From the IMG/VR virus record IMGVR_UViG_3300036827_000193, positions 17,388 through 81,387 of that record: a stretch of 64,000 nt of DNA; one strand, given 5' to 3'. This DNA comes from a virus. Below, piece by piece: positions 43,626-51,679 of the stretch; the first letter of the stretch is position 1, and every line of letters starts with the position of its first letter. Position numbers and translations under genes: made by a program. The notes beneath the pieces were generated by a model. The model saw nothing but the letters and a program-made list of their open reading frames with translations, made no database searches and was not told the origin of the DNA.

Positions 43626-44974
43626 ACCGCCACCATGATGTCGCGTGGCTTGCCGGTGTACTCCTTGCGCCCGGCGTGGATCAGCGCGGCGTCCGGATCG
43701 ATCCAGATTTCACCGCCGATGTCGCGCCAGCGCTGGCAGAACGAGTAGTCCTCCGAGAGCCGCTCGCGGTCCATGCCGTCGCCTGAATAGATCACGTCGA
43801 GAAACAGCGCCCACTCCGGCGGCTTGTCCTTGGTGTTGTAGCGGAGCTCGGGGTAGCCCTCGATCATCTTGTCGATGACGGCGCGCTTCATCATCACGAA
43901 GGCCATGCCGACGTGGCGCGCGCCGAGGAATTTTGTCACCGGGTGCAGTTGCGGCGGCCCGGGCAGCGCGTTGAAGCACAACGCCAGCTCCTCGACCTTC
44001 TTGACGCCGGCGGCGGCGCAGAACTCGTGATCGGCGCAGACCAGCCGCGAGACGAGGCTCGCGTCCCAGCCCATGTCGTCGTCGATCCAGAGGAAATGCG
44101 TGCATTCCGGCTTGGCGTAGTACGCCATCCACAAGGCGCGCTCGCGGCCCTTGCCGATGTGCGAGCCGCCGGCGGTCTCGAACACCGAGACGTTGATGCC
44201 CTTCTGCTGGCAGTGTTTCATGGTCTCATGAAACGAGTGATGGAACGCCCAGTCGACCACCATGTCCTGCATCGGCACGCAGATGCCGATTCGCACCTTT
44301 GAGAAGTCGGTTGCGGTGATGGTGAGCCCGAGCAGGCTTGCGACGCGGTCGCATTGCGCGCGGCGCTCGTCGCTGTTGAGCCATTCGCGGTAGAGCGCGC
44401 GGTCGGCGTCGATGTCGGCGGAGCCGCGCCGGTAGGTTTCGTCCTTCTCGGCCTTGCCGAACAGGTGGTGATGGTGCTCGACGATGACGTCCTCGAGCGG
44501 GCGGTAGACGCCGAAGTCCTGGGCAAAGCGCGCCCAGGTATCGTCGCAGAAGTTGTGCCGCATCCGGCCTGGCGCCAGCGTGCCGATCGCGCGCGCCAGC
44601 GCCCCGCCCATGACGCGGCAGGTGTAGGGCGAGGGGAAGTTCTCGCGGTTGTTGGCGACCGCAACGCCGGTGCCGCCGGCCGCCGCGATCATGGTGTCGT
44701 ACCAGCCGGGTGTCACCGGCCAGTAGTCGTCGTCGATGATGCCGTAATAGGTGCGATCGGGGTACTGGTCGAACGCGAACCGGATCGCCTCGCAGAACCG
44801 CGACCCCGTCGGTGCCGTCAGCAGCCGCCACGGCGGCCCGATCTTGGCGAGATAGTCCTGGTAACAGGGGTCGTCGGCGTTGACGATCACCGTCACGTTT
44901 CCGGGCATACCGCCCGGGGCATCGAGAAGCTTGCGCGGGGCGTCCGGCCGCCCATAGCTTGGCATCAGCCACAT
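43622..44974 (-). CDS. Tandem-domain GT2/GT-A-like glycosyltransferase
   Basis: A 450-residue protein with two GT-A-like halves. The first has RTYYGIIDDDYWP (acidic triad at 81-83); the second begins near KVRIGICVPMQDMVVDW and has FLWIDDDMGWD near residues 293-303. DxD-type acids bind the metal and nucleotide-sugar phosphate. It is followed by overlapping genes for the 91-residue protein, a methyltransferase and an epimerase, so a coherent glycan pathway is encoded. Acceptor unknown. Confidence 0.75.
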   Translation of the reverse strand: MWLMPSYGRPDAPRKLLDAPGGMPGNVTVIVNADDPCYQDYLAKIGPPWRLLTAPTGSRFCEAIRFAFDQYPDRTYYGIIDDDYWPVTPGWYDTMIAAAGGTGVAVANNRENFPSPYTCRVMGGALARAIGTLAPGRMRHNFCDDTWARFAQDFGVYRPLEDVIVEHHHHLFGKAEKDETYRRGSADIDADRALYREWLNSDERRAQCDRVASLLGLTITATDFSKVRIGICVPMQDMVVDWAFHHSFHETMKHCQQKGINVSVFETAGGSHIGKGRERALWMAYYAKPECTHFLWIDDDMGWDASLVSRLVCADHEFCAAAGVKKVEELALCFNALPGPPQLHPVTKFLGARHVGMAFVMMKRAVIDKMIEGYPELRYNTKDKPPEWALFLDVIYSGDGMDRERLSEDYSFCQRWRDIGGEIWIDPDAALIHAGRKEYTGKPRDIMVAV

Positions 44975-45015
44975 GGGCGCCGGACTAGGCCCGTTTGGTT
45001 GATTCCCGGTTACCG

Positions 45016-45642
45016 TTAGCGGAAATATTCGACCGTAAAGCCGTCCAGGAACACGTTGGACTGGGCCGCGGAGGCATCCGCGCAGGTCACCGAGATGGCG
45101 ATCGTGCCGGTGTCGACCGAGGTATCGGTCTGGAATTTCTGCGTGACGATGCCACCCGAGGCAACGCCGGAGAAGAAGTTGGTCTGGGCATTGGCCGCGG
45201 TCTTGAGCGTGGTGCAGGTGAGCTCCCAGGCATAGCCGCTGCCGGTCTGGGTGCCGGTGGTGACGGCGGCACCGCCGACATTGAGCGCGACCGTCTTCGG
45301 CGCGGCATTGCCGGCGACGTGGCCCCAGGCGGTGATATTGAGCTCGCGGCCGGCGGCATCGAGCGTGTTGGCCGGCAGGGTGTAGCTGGTGAGCGTCTGC
45401 GTGGTGTTGGTCGCGCTCGATCCGACCTCGGTCGAGACCACCGTCAGGTTGCCGGCGGCCTTGTAGGTGCCGGTGCCGGTGCCGGCGGGAAACGAGACGC
45501 CGGAGCCGCTATAGAGATCGGTGAACATCGCGTTGAGCTTGGCGACGGCGGTGTCCCAGGTGTCGCCCTGGTCGGAGCCGACGCCCTGGTTGGGTCCGCC
45601 GAGCGGCTGGGTCGAATTCGAGTTGATGGTCTGCTGGGCCAC
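45016..45642 (-). CDS. Structural/surface protein, Thr/Ala/Gly-rich
   Basis: A 208-residue protein beginning with GTG at 45642, chosen because GGAGG lies six bases upstream (the in-frame TTG at 45654 lacks this). It is low in charge and strand-rich, with a C-terminus ending FTVEYFR. It resembles phage surface or head-fibre proteins. It directly precedes the tandem glycosyltransferase and so may be a candidate acceptor; that is speculative. Confidence 0.6.
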   Translation of the reverse strand: MAQQTINSNSTQPLGGPNQGVGSDQGDTWDTAVAKLNAMFTDLYSGSGVSFPAGTGTGTYKAAGNLTVVSTEVGSSATNTTQTLTSYTLPANTLDAAGRELNITAWGHVAGNAAPKTVALNVGGAAVTTGTQTGSGYAWELTCTTLKTAANAQTNFFSGVASGGIVTQKFQTDTSVDTGTIAISVTCADASAAQSNVFLDGFTVEYFR

Positions 45643-45653
45643 GGTAGCCTCCA

Positions 45654-45680
45654 AAACAAAAAGGCCGCCGAGCGGCGGCC
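45654..45680 (-). terminator. Rho-independent terminator
   Basis: On the minus strand GGCCGCCG pairs with CGGCGGCC across a 2-base gap, followed by TTTTTGTTTT. It lies between the 84-residue gene and the surface-protein gene at 45016-45642, whose ribosome site comes just after the T-run. Confidence 0.8.
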
Positions 45681-45726
45681 GGGGATCACGAGGCCTGTGG
45701 CCTCTTGAGCGGAGACGGCGCGACGG

Positions 45727-45981
45727 TCAGATGCCGTTCGCCTCGTCATAGGAGCGCAGGATGTCGTGCGCGAAGTCGTAGGCATCCTCGGGATCAAGCG
45801 CGAAGGCGCTCGAAGGTGCGCCGGGCTTGGCGACCTCGATGCAGATCGTGCGGAACGCGCCGCACTCGACATGCCATTCGATCAGCGTGGCGCGCACCGA
45901 TTGCGGAAACCGCTGCGCGCGGCTGTGCCGCATGCTGGCGCGCCCGCTGCGGCGGCGCCTGGCGCGAGCTTTTATGCCCAT
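45727..45981 (-). CDS. Small basic protein, unknown function
   Basis: An 84-residue protein with a basic N-terminus (MGIKARARRRRSGRA), a strand-rich core with two Cys, and an acidic tail (PEDAYDFAHDILRSYDEANG). It overlaps the upstream gene by 10 bp and precedes a terminator. No known domain. Confidence 0.55.
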   Translation of the reverse strand: MGIKARARRRRSGRASMRHSRAQRFPQSVRATLIEWHVECGAFRTICIEVAKPGAPSSAFALDPEDAYDFAHDILRSYDEANGI

Positions 45982-46274
45982 GCGCCGGTCGCGACGCCTT
46001 CATAGAGACCGGGCACGACGTTGCCGACAGTCGGAGCGAGTGCCGCCGCGATGAGCGGATCGGGGCCGCCTTGCTGCGCGCCGACCGGATAGGTGTTGCT
46101 CAGCCGGCTGTAGGCGCCCGAGGTGTAGGGATTGAAGATGAAGGAGCGGCGCTGGAAGTTGTATTCGACCTCGCGGTACTTGTAGCGCTGGAAGTCGGGG
46201 TCGGCCTTGCTCACCAGCGCCAGATAGGGCTGCTCGCAAGTCGTGACTTTCGTTGGCGGATTGTAGAGCGCCAT
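45972..46274 (-). CDS. Phage protein of unknown function
   Basis: A 100-residue protein from ATG 46274 (MALYNPPTKVTTCEQPYL). It contains DPDFQRYKYREVEYNFQRRS and a Gly/Pro/Ala-rich C-terminus. Its lead sequence resembles small proteins next to podoviral terminase genes. Function unknown. Confidence 0.6.
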   Translation of the reverse strand: MALYNPPTKVTTCEQPYLALVSKADPDFQRYKYREVEYNFQRRSFIFNPYTSGAYSRLSNTYPVGAQQGGPDPLIAAALAPTVGNVVPGLYEGVATGAWA

Positions 46275-46389
46275 GGGCTTCACTCCTGCTCGTCGATGTC
46301 CGGCGCATTGAAGCGGCGCGGCGGTGTAGTATTTGACAAACCAATACCCCCGGGGGGTAGGCCGCCCAGATGCGGTTAGCGTTCCAGTG

Positions 46390-46560
46390 TCACTTCCCCT
46401 GCAGGCGCTCGATCAAATCCGCCGCATCGCTGGCAAGCTTGGACAGCGCAGCGCCCCAATTGTTTGGTGCGTCAAGCCATTCAGGCAGCGGGCCGCCGAT
46501 CTGCAGCGCCGCCAGCTCGCGAAGCTTCCTGACGGTTTCGGTGGCGTCGCCAGAGGCCAT
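46390..46560 (-). CDS. Small helical protein (56 aa)
   Basis: ATG 46560 follows the upstream stop by five bases. The product (MASGDATETVRKLRELAALQ, then an LSKLASDAADLIERLQGK end) is amphipathic and helical. An in-frame extension upstream overlaps another gene and is rejected. No family is recognised. Confidence 0.55.
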   Translation of the reverse strand: MASGDATETVRKLRELAALQIGGPLPEWLDAPNNWGAALSKLASDAADLIERLQGK

Positions 46561-46565
46561 GGGCG

Positions 46566-46697
46566 TTACTCCGCTTTCTTGGGCTTGCGCTTCGCCGCCG
46601 CCTTGACCGTCGGCGCCTTGACTGCCGGCAGCCGCGCGAACTTGGCCTCGCGCAGCGCGCGCAGCGCGTCGGATTTCGGCGAGGCGTCCTTGGTCAT
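46566..46697 (-). CDS. Small Lys/Ala-rich basic protein (43 aa)
   Basis: ATG 46697 overlaps the stop of the KTSC gene as ATGA and the frame ends at TAA 46566. The product begins MTKDASPKSDALRALREAKF and ends in a run of Lys/Arg (AAKRKPKKAE), suggesting DNA or RNA binding. Tight coupling with neighbours supports it as a gene. Confidence 0.5.
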   Translation of the reverse strand: MTKDASPKSDALRALREAKFARLPAVKAPTVKAAAKRKPKKAE

Positions 46698-46900
46698 TCG
46701 ACCAGCCGCCCCTTGTGCCGGCCCTTGATATTCTGGTGGAAGTAGGAGCCTGCACTGTCGGCTGCCATCAGGCCCTGATGGTGATAGCCCGGCACGCCGT
46801 CATATTCCCAGGTCGAGCCGGAATGAAATGCGACCTTGAGCTTGCCGGTCGCGGGCTCGTAGTGCACCGCCTTGATGTTGGACGACTTGACCGGCGTCAC
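46694..46900 (-). CDS. KTSC-domain protein
   Basis: A 68-residue protein starting GTG 46900 (VTPVKSSNIKAVHYEP), which lies one base after the upstream stop. KSSNIKAVHYEPATG, FHSGSTWEYDGVP and DSAGSYFHQNIKG match the KTSC domain, a small fold found in bacteria and phages and often linked to RNA-binding or RNA-modifying proteins. It overlaps the 43-residue gene. Its task in the phage is unknown. Confidence 0.75.
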   Translation of the reverse strand: MTPVKSSNIKAVHYEPATGKLKVAFHSGSTWEYDGVPGYHHQGLMAADSAGSYFHQNIKGRHKGRLVE

Positions 46901-46901
46901 G

Positions 46902-47099
46902 TCACGCGCCGTCGATAATAAGGCGCTGGCCGGCTGGCAGGTCATACTCGCGCTTGTCGGCGGCCAGCGTGTCGATGCGCTGGTCGGCCCATGCCATCAC
47001 GGCATTGCCCTGCCCGTCATGGACCGGATGGTTCTTGGCCTGCACCCTGACATTGAGTTTCTCGCCGTCGGGCACGGTGATGGTGAATTTCATTTGCAT
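46902..47099 (-). CDS. Small strand-rich protein, unknown function
   Basis: A 65-residue protein (MQMKFTITVPDGEKLNVRVQ) located 8 bp after the large terminase stop and one base before the KTSC start. The strand pattern suggests a small beta fold. No specific family recognised. Confidence 0.55.
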   Translation of the reverse strand: MQMKFTITVPDGEKLNVRVQAKNHPVHDGQGNAVMAWADQRIDTLAADKREYDLPAGQRLIIDGA

Positions 47100-47107
47100 C
47101 GCTCCTG

Positions 47108-48958
47108 TCAGTCGATCACATCGTCGTTGGCCATGGCGTCGATGCCGTGGTCGTCGACGTCGAGGCCCTCCGCGCTCTGCGCCTCGAACGGCGCCGGCGG
47201 CTGCGGGTCGATGTCGTAGATGCGCGAGGCGGCATCGATCAGGTCGTCATGCGGCGCAAACGGGTGCCGGACCAGCTCCTCGATAAACACGCGCGTGAGG
47301 TCGTAGACATCCTGGTTCTCGTCACGGCGCTTGAGCGGGGTGACGATGCGGTATTTCTGCTCGGCGCACTCGCGCTGGCGGCGGGTGAGGCCTTTCATCT
47401 GCCGATAGATGATCTGCCCGACATGGTGCTCGGACTTGGCGCCCTTGTCCTCGACCGCCTTGGCGTCGGCCTCGGTCCATACCGACCAGAAGCACATGCC
47501 GGCGAACGGTCCGACCTTGGCGCCGAAGTCGGAGTGATGCACGGCGCAAGGCAAAAAGAACCGGCCGATGCGCACGTCGGGCTCAAGCCGCTCGATGCGA
47601 TCGTCCTTGGAGTGGCCGCCCTGGCGCGGCGTGTTCAATTCCTCGATCGGGAAGTAGTTGTTCTCGGTCTGCATGAGGCCTTCGATGACCTCGAGCTCGA
47701 CGTCCTTGCCGTAGCGCTCCCAGCCGACCCGCACCATCTGCACGCCGGGGACGGCTTCCCACTTGGCCTTGAACTGCTTGGTGTAGGCCCAGCGCTCGGT
47801 CAGCTTCATGCGATGGCGCACGCCGTCGAGCAGGTACTTGTTGCCGGCGACGTCGATCCCGATCACCGCGATGGCGGTGCGGTCGGAGCGCTCGCCCGAG
47901 CCTTTTGACGGATCGACCAGGATGTAGACGTTGAGGAGCCGCGGCACCACGTCGTAGGGCCGCAGCCACAGCGAGGAGAACGTCGCCTCGCCGGACGCGA
48001 GCGGATTGAGCAGCATCTGCGCCGACACGGTCGAGCGCTGGTCGTTCTTGATCTTGGCCCAGCGTTCCGCGGTGAGCAGCACCGGCTTGCCGTTGAGCGT
48101 GCCGTCATCGGTCGCCGGATAGATGCGCGGCTTGGCCGACTTGCGCTCGATGATGATGCCGTAGGTGTCGGCGAAGTGGTAGCGCGTGCCGGCAATCCAC
48201 TTGCGCACGCCGTCCTTGGTGCCGAGGTTGTCGGCCATCTCCCAGCGCAGCGTGGTCTTGCGGATCTGCTCGTCGGACAGATAGTCCTGCGTCACGATGT
48301 CGTCATAGATGTGCATCTTGAAGTGCCGGCCGGTCGGCTGGCCGTCGATCAGGCCGTGCGCCTCGATGGTGGCTTCCTTGGGCTTGCCCTTGCGCTTGAC
48401 GGTGATGCCGCGCGCCAGGCTCCACTTCGCCGGCCTGCCATCCTGGCCCTTGGTGCGCGGGTTGGCGTAGAGGACGTCGGGATAGGTCTCCTTGAGACGG
48501 TCGTTGGTCTCAAACTCGTTCTTGACCTGCGAGAGAAATTCGACCGCGGTCGGCTTGATGACCGAGAAGATCGCGATGGTGATCTCGGGGTCGCACAGCA
48601 CCTCCTGGATCGCGCCGGTCGTGGTGATCGACGTAGATTTGAAGTGGAAGCGTGCCCACAGGTCGATATATCCGTCCGGGTCGGCCTCGACCTCGCGGGT
48701 GCGATCGAACACCCAGGGGTGCATCGCATCGGCGCGGCCGAGCAGTCCGATCAGCAGGTAGAAGCGGTCATTGCAGCCGAGCAGCGCCTCGACGCGACGC
48801 AGGTTCTCGGCCGGCCCCTTCTTGAGATCGTTGAGGATGAAGGCGTACCACTCGATCGTCTCATTGAAATCGAGGTACGGCAGTTCCTCAACGATGAAGC
48901 GGCTGACCTCGTTGATCGCAGGCGTGTCGTAGCGGGCAGCGCGCAGGACCTTCGCCAT
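47108..48958 (-). CDS. terL: Terminase large subunit
   Basis: A 616-residue packaging motor protein. The ATPase half has a degenerate Walker A (RFHFKST, 103-109) and a Walker B (MHIYDD, 215-220) with the catalytic acid. The nuclease half begins near LLNVYILVDPSKG (first catalytic Asp at 349) and ends with a HDDLIDAAS segment that carries further metal-binding acids. It docks on the portal, pumps DNA and cuts it. A terminator-like hairpin precedes the gene and the small subunit lies a little upstream. Confidence 0.92.
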   Translation of the reverse strand: MAKVLRAARYDTPAINEVSRFIVEELPYLDFNETIEWYAFILNDLKKGPAENLRRVEALLGCNDRFYLLIGLLGRADAMHPWVFDRTREVEADPDGYIDLWARFHFKSTSITTTGAIQEVLCDPEITIAIFSVIKPTAVEFLSQVKNEFETNDRLKETYPDVLYANPRTKGQDGRPAKWSLARGITVKRKGKPKEATIEAHGLIDGQPTGRHFKMHIYDDIVTQDYLSDEQIRKTTLRWEMADNLGTKDGVRKWIAGTRYHFADTYGIIIERKSAKPRIYPATDDGTLNGKPVLLTAERWAKIKNDQRSTVSAQMLLNPLASGEATFSSLWLRPYDVVPRLLNVYILVDPSKGSGERSDRTAIAVIGIDVAGNKYLLDGVRHRMKLTERWAYTKQFKAKWEAVPGVQMVRVGWERYGKDVELEVIEGLMQTENNYFPIEELNTPRQGGHSKDDRIERLEPDVRIGRFFLPCAVHHSDFGAKVGPFAGMCFWSVWTEADAKAVEDKGAKSEHHVGQIIYRQMKGLTRRQRECAEQKYRIVTPLKRRDENQDVYDLTRVFIEELVRHPFAPHDDLIDAASRIYDIDPQPPAPFEAQSAEGLDVDDHGIDAMANDDVID

Positions 48959-48970
48959 TGCCGGCCTTCA

Positions 48971-48998
48971 AAAAGCAGAAGAGCCGCCCCTGCGGACG
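48971..48998 (-). terminator. Hairpin terminator upstream of the large terminase gene
   Basis: On the minus strand GGGCCGTCC can pair with GGGCGGCTC (with two G-U pairs) around a GCAG loop. TTCTGCTTTTT follows. It lies between the 29-residue gene and the large terminase start, like the other intercistronic hairpins in the operon. Confidence 0.6.
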
Positions 48999-49041
48999 GC
49001 CCTCCATGCCCAATTTCGGATGCAACGACGATCGGGCAGGC

Positions 49042-49131
49042 TTACTTGCGCTTGGCAGCCTTGCCGCGTGTCGTCTTGCGGATCGGGCGCCGTGTCGCGG
49101 CGCGCGTCGTTTTGCGTTTGGTCTTCGCCAT
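49042..49131 (-). CDS. Very small basic peptide (29 aa)
   Basis: ATG 49131 to TAA 49042 encodes MAKTKRKTTRAATRRPIRKT and a further basic tail. More than half the residues are Lys, Arg or Thr, like a histone-tail or DNA-condensing peptide. Short length limits confidence. Confidence 0.45.
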   Translation of the reverse strand: MAKTKRKTTRAATRRPIRKTTRGKAAKRK

Positions 49132-49231
49132 GGTGTGCCTCGTTGGCTCCTGTCGTCGCCTCATGGGCGACCGGCGCCGAGCACTATCTGATTTGCGCCA
49201 ATTCACCAAATCTCGGTGTGCGCGGTCGGGC

Positions 49232-49420
49232 TCAATGCTGGCGACTGAGTGGCGACGAAACCGGCGGTGACGATGCGCCTGGCGTCGCGGCGGCGGCACG
49301 CAGCATTTCGGCGTAGTCAAATGCAAACTGCGCGGCGTCCTCGCCTTCAAAAACAGCTACGATTTTATCACCCTCCCACACTAAAATAACGTCGCCCACC
49401 GCTTGAATTTTCACTGCCAC
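49232..49420 (-). CDS. Small protein, unknown function
   Basis: A 62-residue protein starting GTG 49420, which overlaps the upstream stop as TAGTG with GGAGG at a good distance. It contains GDVILVWEGDKIVAVFEGED and FAFDYAEMLRAAAAT, suggesting a small beta-alpha fold. The remaining 100 bp to the next gene hold nothing I can identify. Confidence 0.55.
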   Translation of the reverse strand: MAVKIQAVGDVILVWEGDKIVAVFEGEDAAQFAFDYAEMLRAAAATPGASSPPVSSPLSRQH

Positions 49421-49626
49421 TAGTCGCGCCTCCAGGTCCACGACCACCGGCGCTTGAAGCGGCCGCAGCGGACGGTCGGCATCAGCGGATACCAGCACTG
49501 GTATTCCGTTTTCACGGCATCATGGCGCAGCACCACCGCGGTCGGCGGATTGGCGCGGCAGAACTTGACGGCAAGGTCGGAAATCTTGCCATCGAACAGA
49601 TAGCGGCAGCCTTCGCAGGTTTTCAT
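49420..49626 (-). CDS. Small Cys-rich protein
   Basis: A 68-residue protein starting MKTCEGCRYLFDGK at ATG 49626, overlapping the terminase small subunit stop as ATGA. Five cysteines (CEGC, FCR, QCW, RCG) suggest a zinc or redox site. Aromatic, basic C-terminus. Role unknown. Confidence 0.6.
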   Translation of the reverse strand: MKTCEGCRYLFDGKISDLAVKFCRANPPTAVVLRHDAVKTEYQCWYPLMPTVRCGRFKRRWSWTWRRD

Positions 49627-50228
49627 GCCTTCTCCTTGGAGGCCCGCCACGCCTGGATCGCGGTGCAAAGCGGATGTTCTTCTGCCGGGGCGGCAGTGGC
49701 TTCGATCACCTTGGCGCCCTCACCCGCACCGGCGCCACTGGCGCCCGGGCTTTCCGCAGGTGGCGCCGGCAGCGCGGCCATGTCGGCGTACTTGCGCGGC
49801 AATTCCTTGGCCATCAGCCATTTTCGTATGTCCAGGCGCACGCGCGTACGCTCGATCGATTCCTTGTTGGGCTTGAGGATGGGAACGCCATCGTCACCGG
49901 CCTCGGCGGTGTTGTCCTGCGACGCGTCGTCGGCGATCTGGATCAGCTCCTCGCTCTTGGCGTCGAATTTGGCATAGAGCGCGCACTGATAGGCCAGCCG
50001 GAATTCCGCAATGCTGGCGATCCAGCGATAGACTGTCGCCGGCGACGGCATGTCAGGATCGGCGCAGATGGCATGCAGCTTCTCGCCGTTGCCCAGGCGC
50101 TCGCAGAGGGTGAAGGCTTTATCTTCGTTGTAGCTGCTCGGTCGATGCGGCGGCTTGGCCGGCAGATTGGCTGCAGGCTCGACCGGGATCGGCACCGCGC
50201 CGTGCAGGAAGGCGTCCGGCGACATCAT
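49623..50228 (-). CDS. terS: Terminase small subunit
   Basis: A 201-residue protein matching the Sf6-type small terminase layout: an entry helix with FTLCERLGNGEKLHAICADP, MPSPATVYRWIA (helix-turn-helix), EELIQIADDASQD, and RTRVRLDIRKWLMAKELPRKY. A Pro/Ala/Gly-rich tail follows. It recognises the packaging site and stimulates the large subunit. The start overlaps the preceding stop as ATGA. A ring-forming helical core is expected from the family. Confidence 0.9.
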   Translation of the reverse strand: MMSPDAFLHGAVPIPVEPAANLPAKPPHRPSSYNEDKAFTLCERLGNGEKLHAICADPDMPSPATVYRWIASIAEFRLAYQCALYAKFDAKSEELIQIADDASQDNTAEAGDDGVPILKPNKESIERTRVRLDIRKWLMAKELPRKYADMAALPAPPAESPGASGAGAGEGAKVIEATAAPAEEHPLCTAIQAWRASKEKA

Positions 50229-50422
50229 TCACCCGGAGCCCGCGCGAGGCCGAACTTGTCCTTGCGTTTAGCGACCGCGGCGTTGGCGATACGGATCGCC
50301 TTGCCATCGTCACCGCTGTCGTCGAGCACCTTGTTGGCGACGGTGCTCCACTGTTTCTTCGCCGCCGGCGTGTTTGCTTTCTTGGTGTGACGGGCGGGGC
50401 CGTCGTCGGGCGTGAATGGCAT
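50225..50422 (-). CDS. Small conserved phage protein upstream of the terminase gene
   Basis: A 65-residue protein (MPFTPDDGPARHTKKANTPA, then KQWSTVANKVLDDSGDDGKA). Similar short proteins, with an RHTKKA motif, precede terminase genes in many phages of proteobacteria; function is not established. Overlaps the small terminase start as ATGA. Confidence 0.65.
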   Translation of the reverse strand: MPFTPDDGPARHTKKANTPAAKKQWSTVANKVLDDSGDDGKAIRIANAAVAKRKDKFGLARAPGE

Positions 50423-50431
50423 GGCGCACTC

Positions 50432-50653
50432 CTACTTGAACCCCATCCCCTTGAGCGCTTCGTCGGTGCCGCTCTTGAGCGCCTTGCCGGCGAGTTCGAG
50501 CAAACACATCTTGGCGGTGCGCAACGAGAGCTGGCCCGGGATCTTCACCTCGAACGGCGGCGCGAGCTGCTTGCCGGCGGCATCCTCGAACTTGATGCGC
50601 AGCATAGGCATGGCCTCGGCGGGCCTCTGGTCGGCGGGCTTCTGGTCGGTCAT
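50432..50653 (-). CDS. Small protein, unknown function
   Basis: A 73-residue protein starting MTDQKPADQRPAEAMPMLR at ATG 50653, which overlaps the upstream stop as ATGA. It contains IKFEDAAGKQLAPPFEVKIP and a helical KMCLLELAGKALKSGTDEAL. No family recognised. Confidence 0.6.
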   Translation of the reverse strand: MTDQKPADQRPAEAMPMLRIKFEDAAGKQLAPPFEVKIPGQLSLRTAKMCLLELAGKALKSGTDEALKGMGFK

Positions 50654-50991
50654 TTGCACCGCGGTCCGTTGAGTGTTTCGATCGTCCACTCCTCGATGCG
50701 CTTGGCCAGCAGCCGATTGCGCACGAAGTCGGGGATCATGATGGTGGGGATCAGCCCGCTGTTGTTCTGGGCTTCGCAAACACTGCTGCCGTCGGTCGCC
50801 CAGACCATGAAGGCAAAGCCGGCGATGTTGCTGCTTTCCTTATCGCCGCGACGGTGAGCGTCGAGACAGGCGCGGACCCAGGCAAGAACGCTCTCGTAGT
50901 CGTCGCCGTCCTTGCGGTGCAGGACCTTGAGCGGTGCGCGGCCGTCCTTGAATCGGACCGAGCGCAACCGCAGGCGGCTCGGCTCGGTCAT
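50650..50991 (-). CDS. Protein of unknown function
   Basis: A 113-residue protein starting MTEPSRLRLRSVRFKDG, mixed alpha/beta, with AWVRACLDAHRRGDKESSN and MVWATDGSSVCEAQNNSG. It lies 2 bp after the upstream stop and overlaps the next gene. No domain is recognised. Confidence 0.6.
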   Translation of the reverse strand: MTEPSRLRLRSVRFKDGRAPLKVLHRKDGDDYESVLAWVRACLDAHRRGDKESSNIAGFAFMVWATDGSSVCEAQNNSGLIPTIMIPDFVRNRLLAKRIEEWTIETLNGPRCK

Positions 50992-50993
50992 TC

Positions 50994-51200
50994 CTACTGC
51001 TCGTCCGCCGCCCGCCGCGGCACCCGGGCGCTGGTGTAGAGCGCCTGCGAAGCCTGCGAGGCCATCTTCGTCGACGGCGAGAAACCAAATCCGTAACGCG
51101 AGGGCGTCATCTGGCTGGCGAGGTCGGCGCGCGCAGTGCGCATCGCCTTCTCCTCGTCAGCGGAAAACTCGGACGGCCCCGGCGTCGGATAGTCACCCAT
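50994..51200 (-). CDS. Small protein with SEFSA motif (paralogue 1)
   Basis: A 68-residue protein starting MGDYPTPGPSEFSADEEKAM. The segment P-G-x-S-E-F-S-A-x-E-E-K-x-M-R is shared with the adjacent gene 51200-51430 and with 61875-62081. The remainder is basic and Ser/Ala-rich. The start overlaps the stop of the adjacent paralogue. Function unknown. Confidence 0.65.
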   Translation of the reverse strand: MGDYPTPGPSEFSADEEKAMRTARADLASQMTPSRYGFGFSPSTKMASQASQALYTSARVPRRAADEQ

Positions 51201-51430
51201 TACATGCCGCCCATATCGTCGTCGTCGGGCTCGCCGCCGCCCATGCCGCCACCCATGCCACCCGGCATCGGCGCGCCATTCGGCGCCCCCATGTCCGGCG
51301 GCGGCATGCGTGAGGCGCGCACGCCGTGGCGCATCGCGCGCTCCTGCTCGGCCGAGAACTCGTGCGGGCCGGGCATCGGCGCTCCTGGCGCTGCGCCGCG
51401 GTGCTTATGGCCATGGTGTTTCTTCGCCAT
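51200..51430 (-). CDS. Small protein with EFSA motif (paralogue 2)
   Basis: A 76-residue protein starting MAKKHHGHKHRGAAPG, a His/Lys-rich lead, then PGPHEFSAEQERAMRHG, then Met/Pro/Gly-rich tail ending in an acidic GEPDDDDMGGM. It shares the EFSA-x-E-x-(K/R)-x-MR motif with its neighbour and a third copy in the distal transposon. Function unknown. Confidence 0.65.
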   Translation of the reverse strand: MAKKHHGHKHRGAAPGAPMPGPHEFSAEQERAMRHGVRASRMPPPDMGAPNGAPMPGGMGGGMGGGEPDDDDMGGM

Positions 51431-51443
51431 GATCGTTTCTCCT

Positions 51444-51677
51444 TCAGCCGCGAGAATTCACGGCACGGTAGTAGATGACGCGGCGCGGCCAGCGGCCACA
51501 GTCGTCGACCTCGACCTTGGGCCGGACCTGGCCGTGGCCGATCAGCCGATCGAGCGCGGTGTTGACGTCGTCGCTCGATGGCCGCGCCAGACCGCGCGAG
51601 GCGATGTGGTCCTGGATGGCATGGATGCTTGCCGTCGGGCTCAAGGCCGCGACGGCGCCGAGCACCAGGTCGTCCAT
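51444..51677 (-). CDS. Small winged-helix-like protein
   Basis: A 77-residue protein whose helix-helix-wing order (VAALSPTASIHAIQDHIAS, then DVNTALDRLIGHGQVRPKV and a YYRA strand) looks like a minimal winged helix. A small DNA-binding role is possible. It lies 2 bp after the upstream stop. Confidence 0.5.
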   Translation of the reverse strand: MDDLVLGAVAALSPTASIHAIQDHIASRGLARPSSDDVNTALDRLIGHGQVRPKVEVDDCGRWPRRVIYYRAVNSRG

Positions 51678-51679
51678 GG

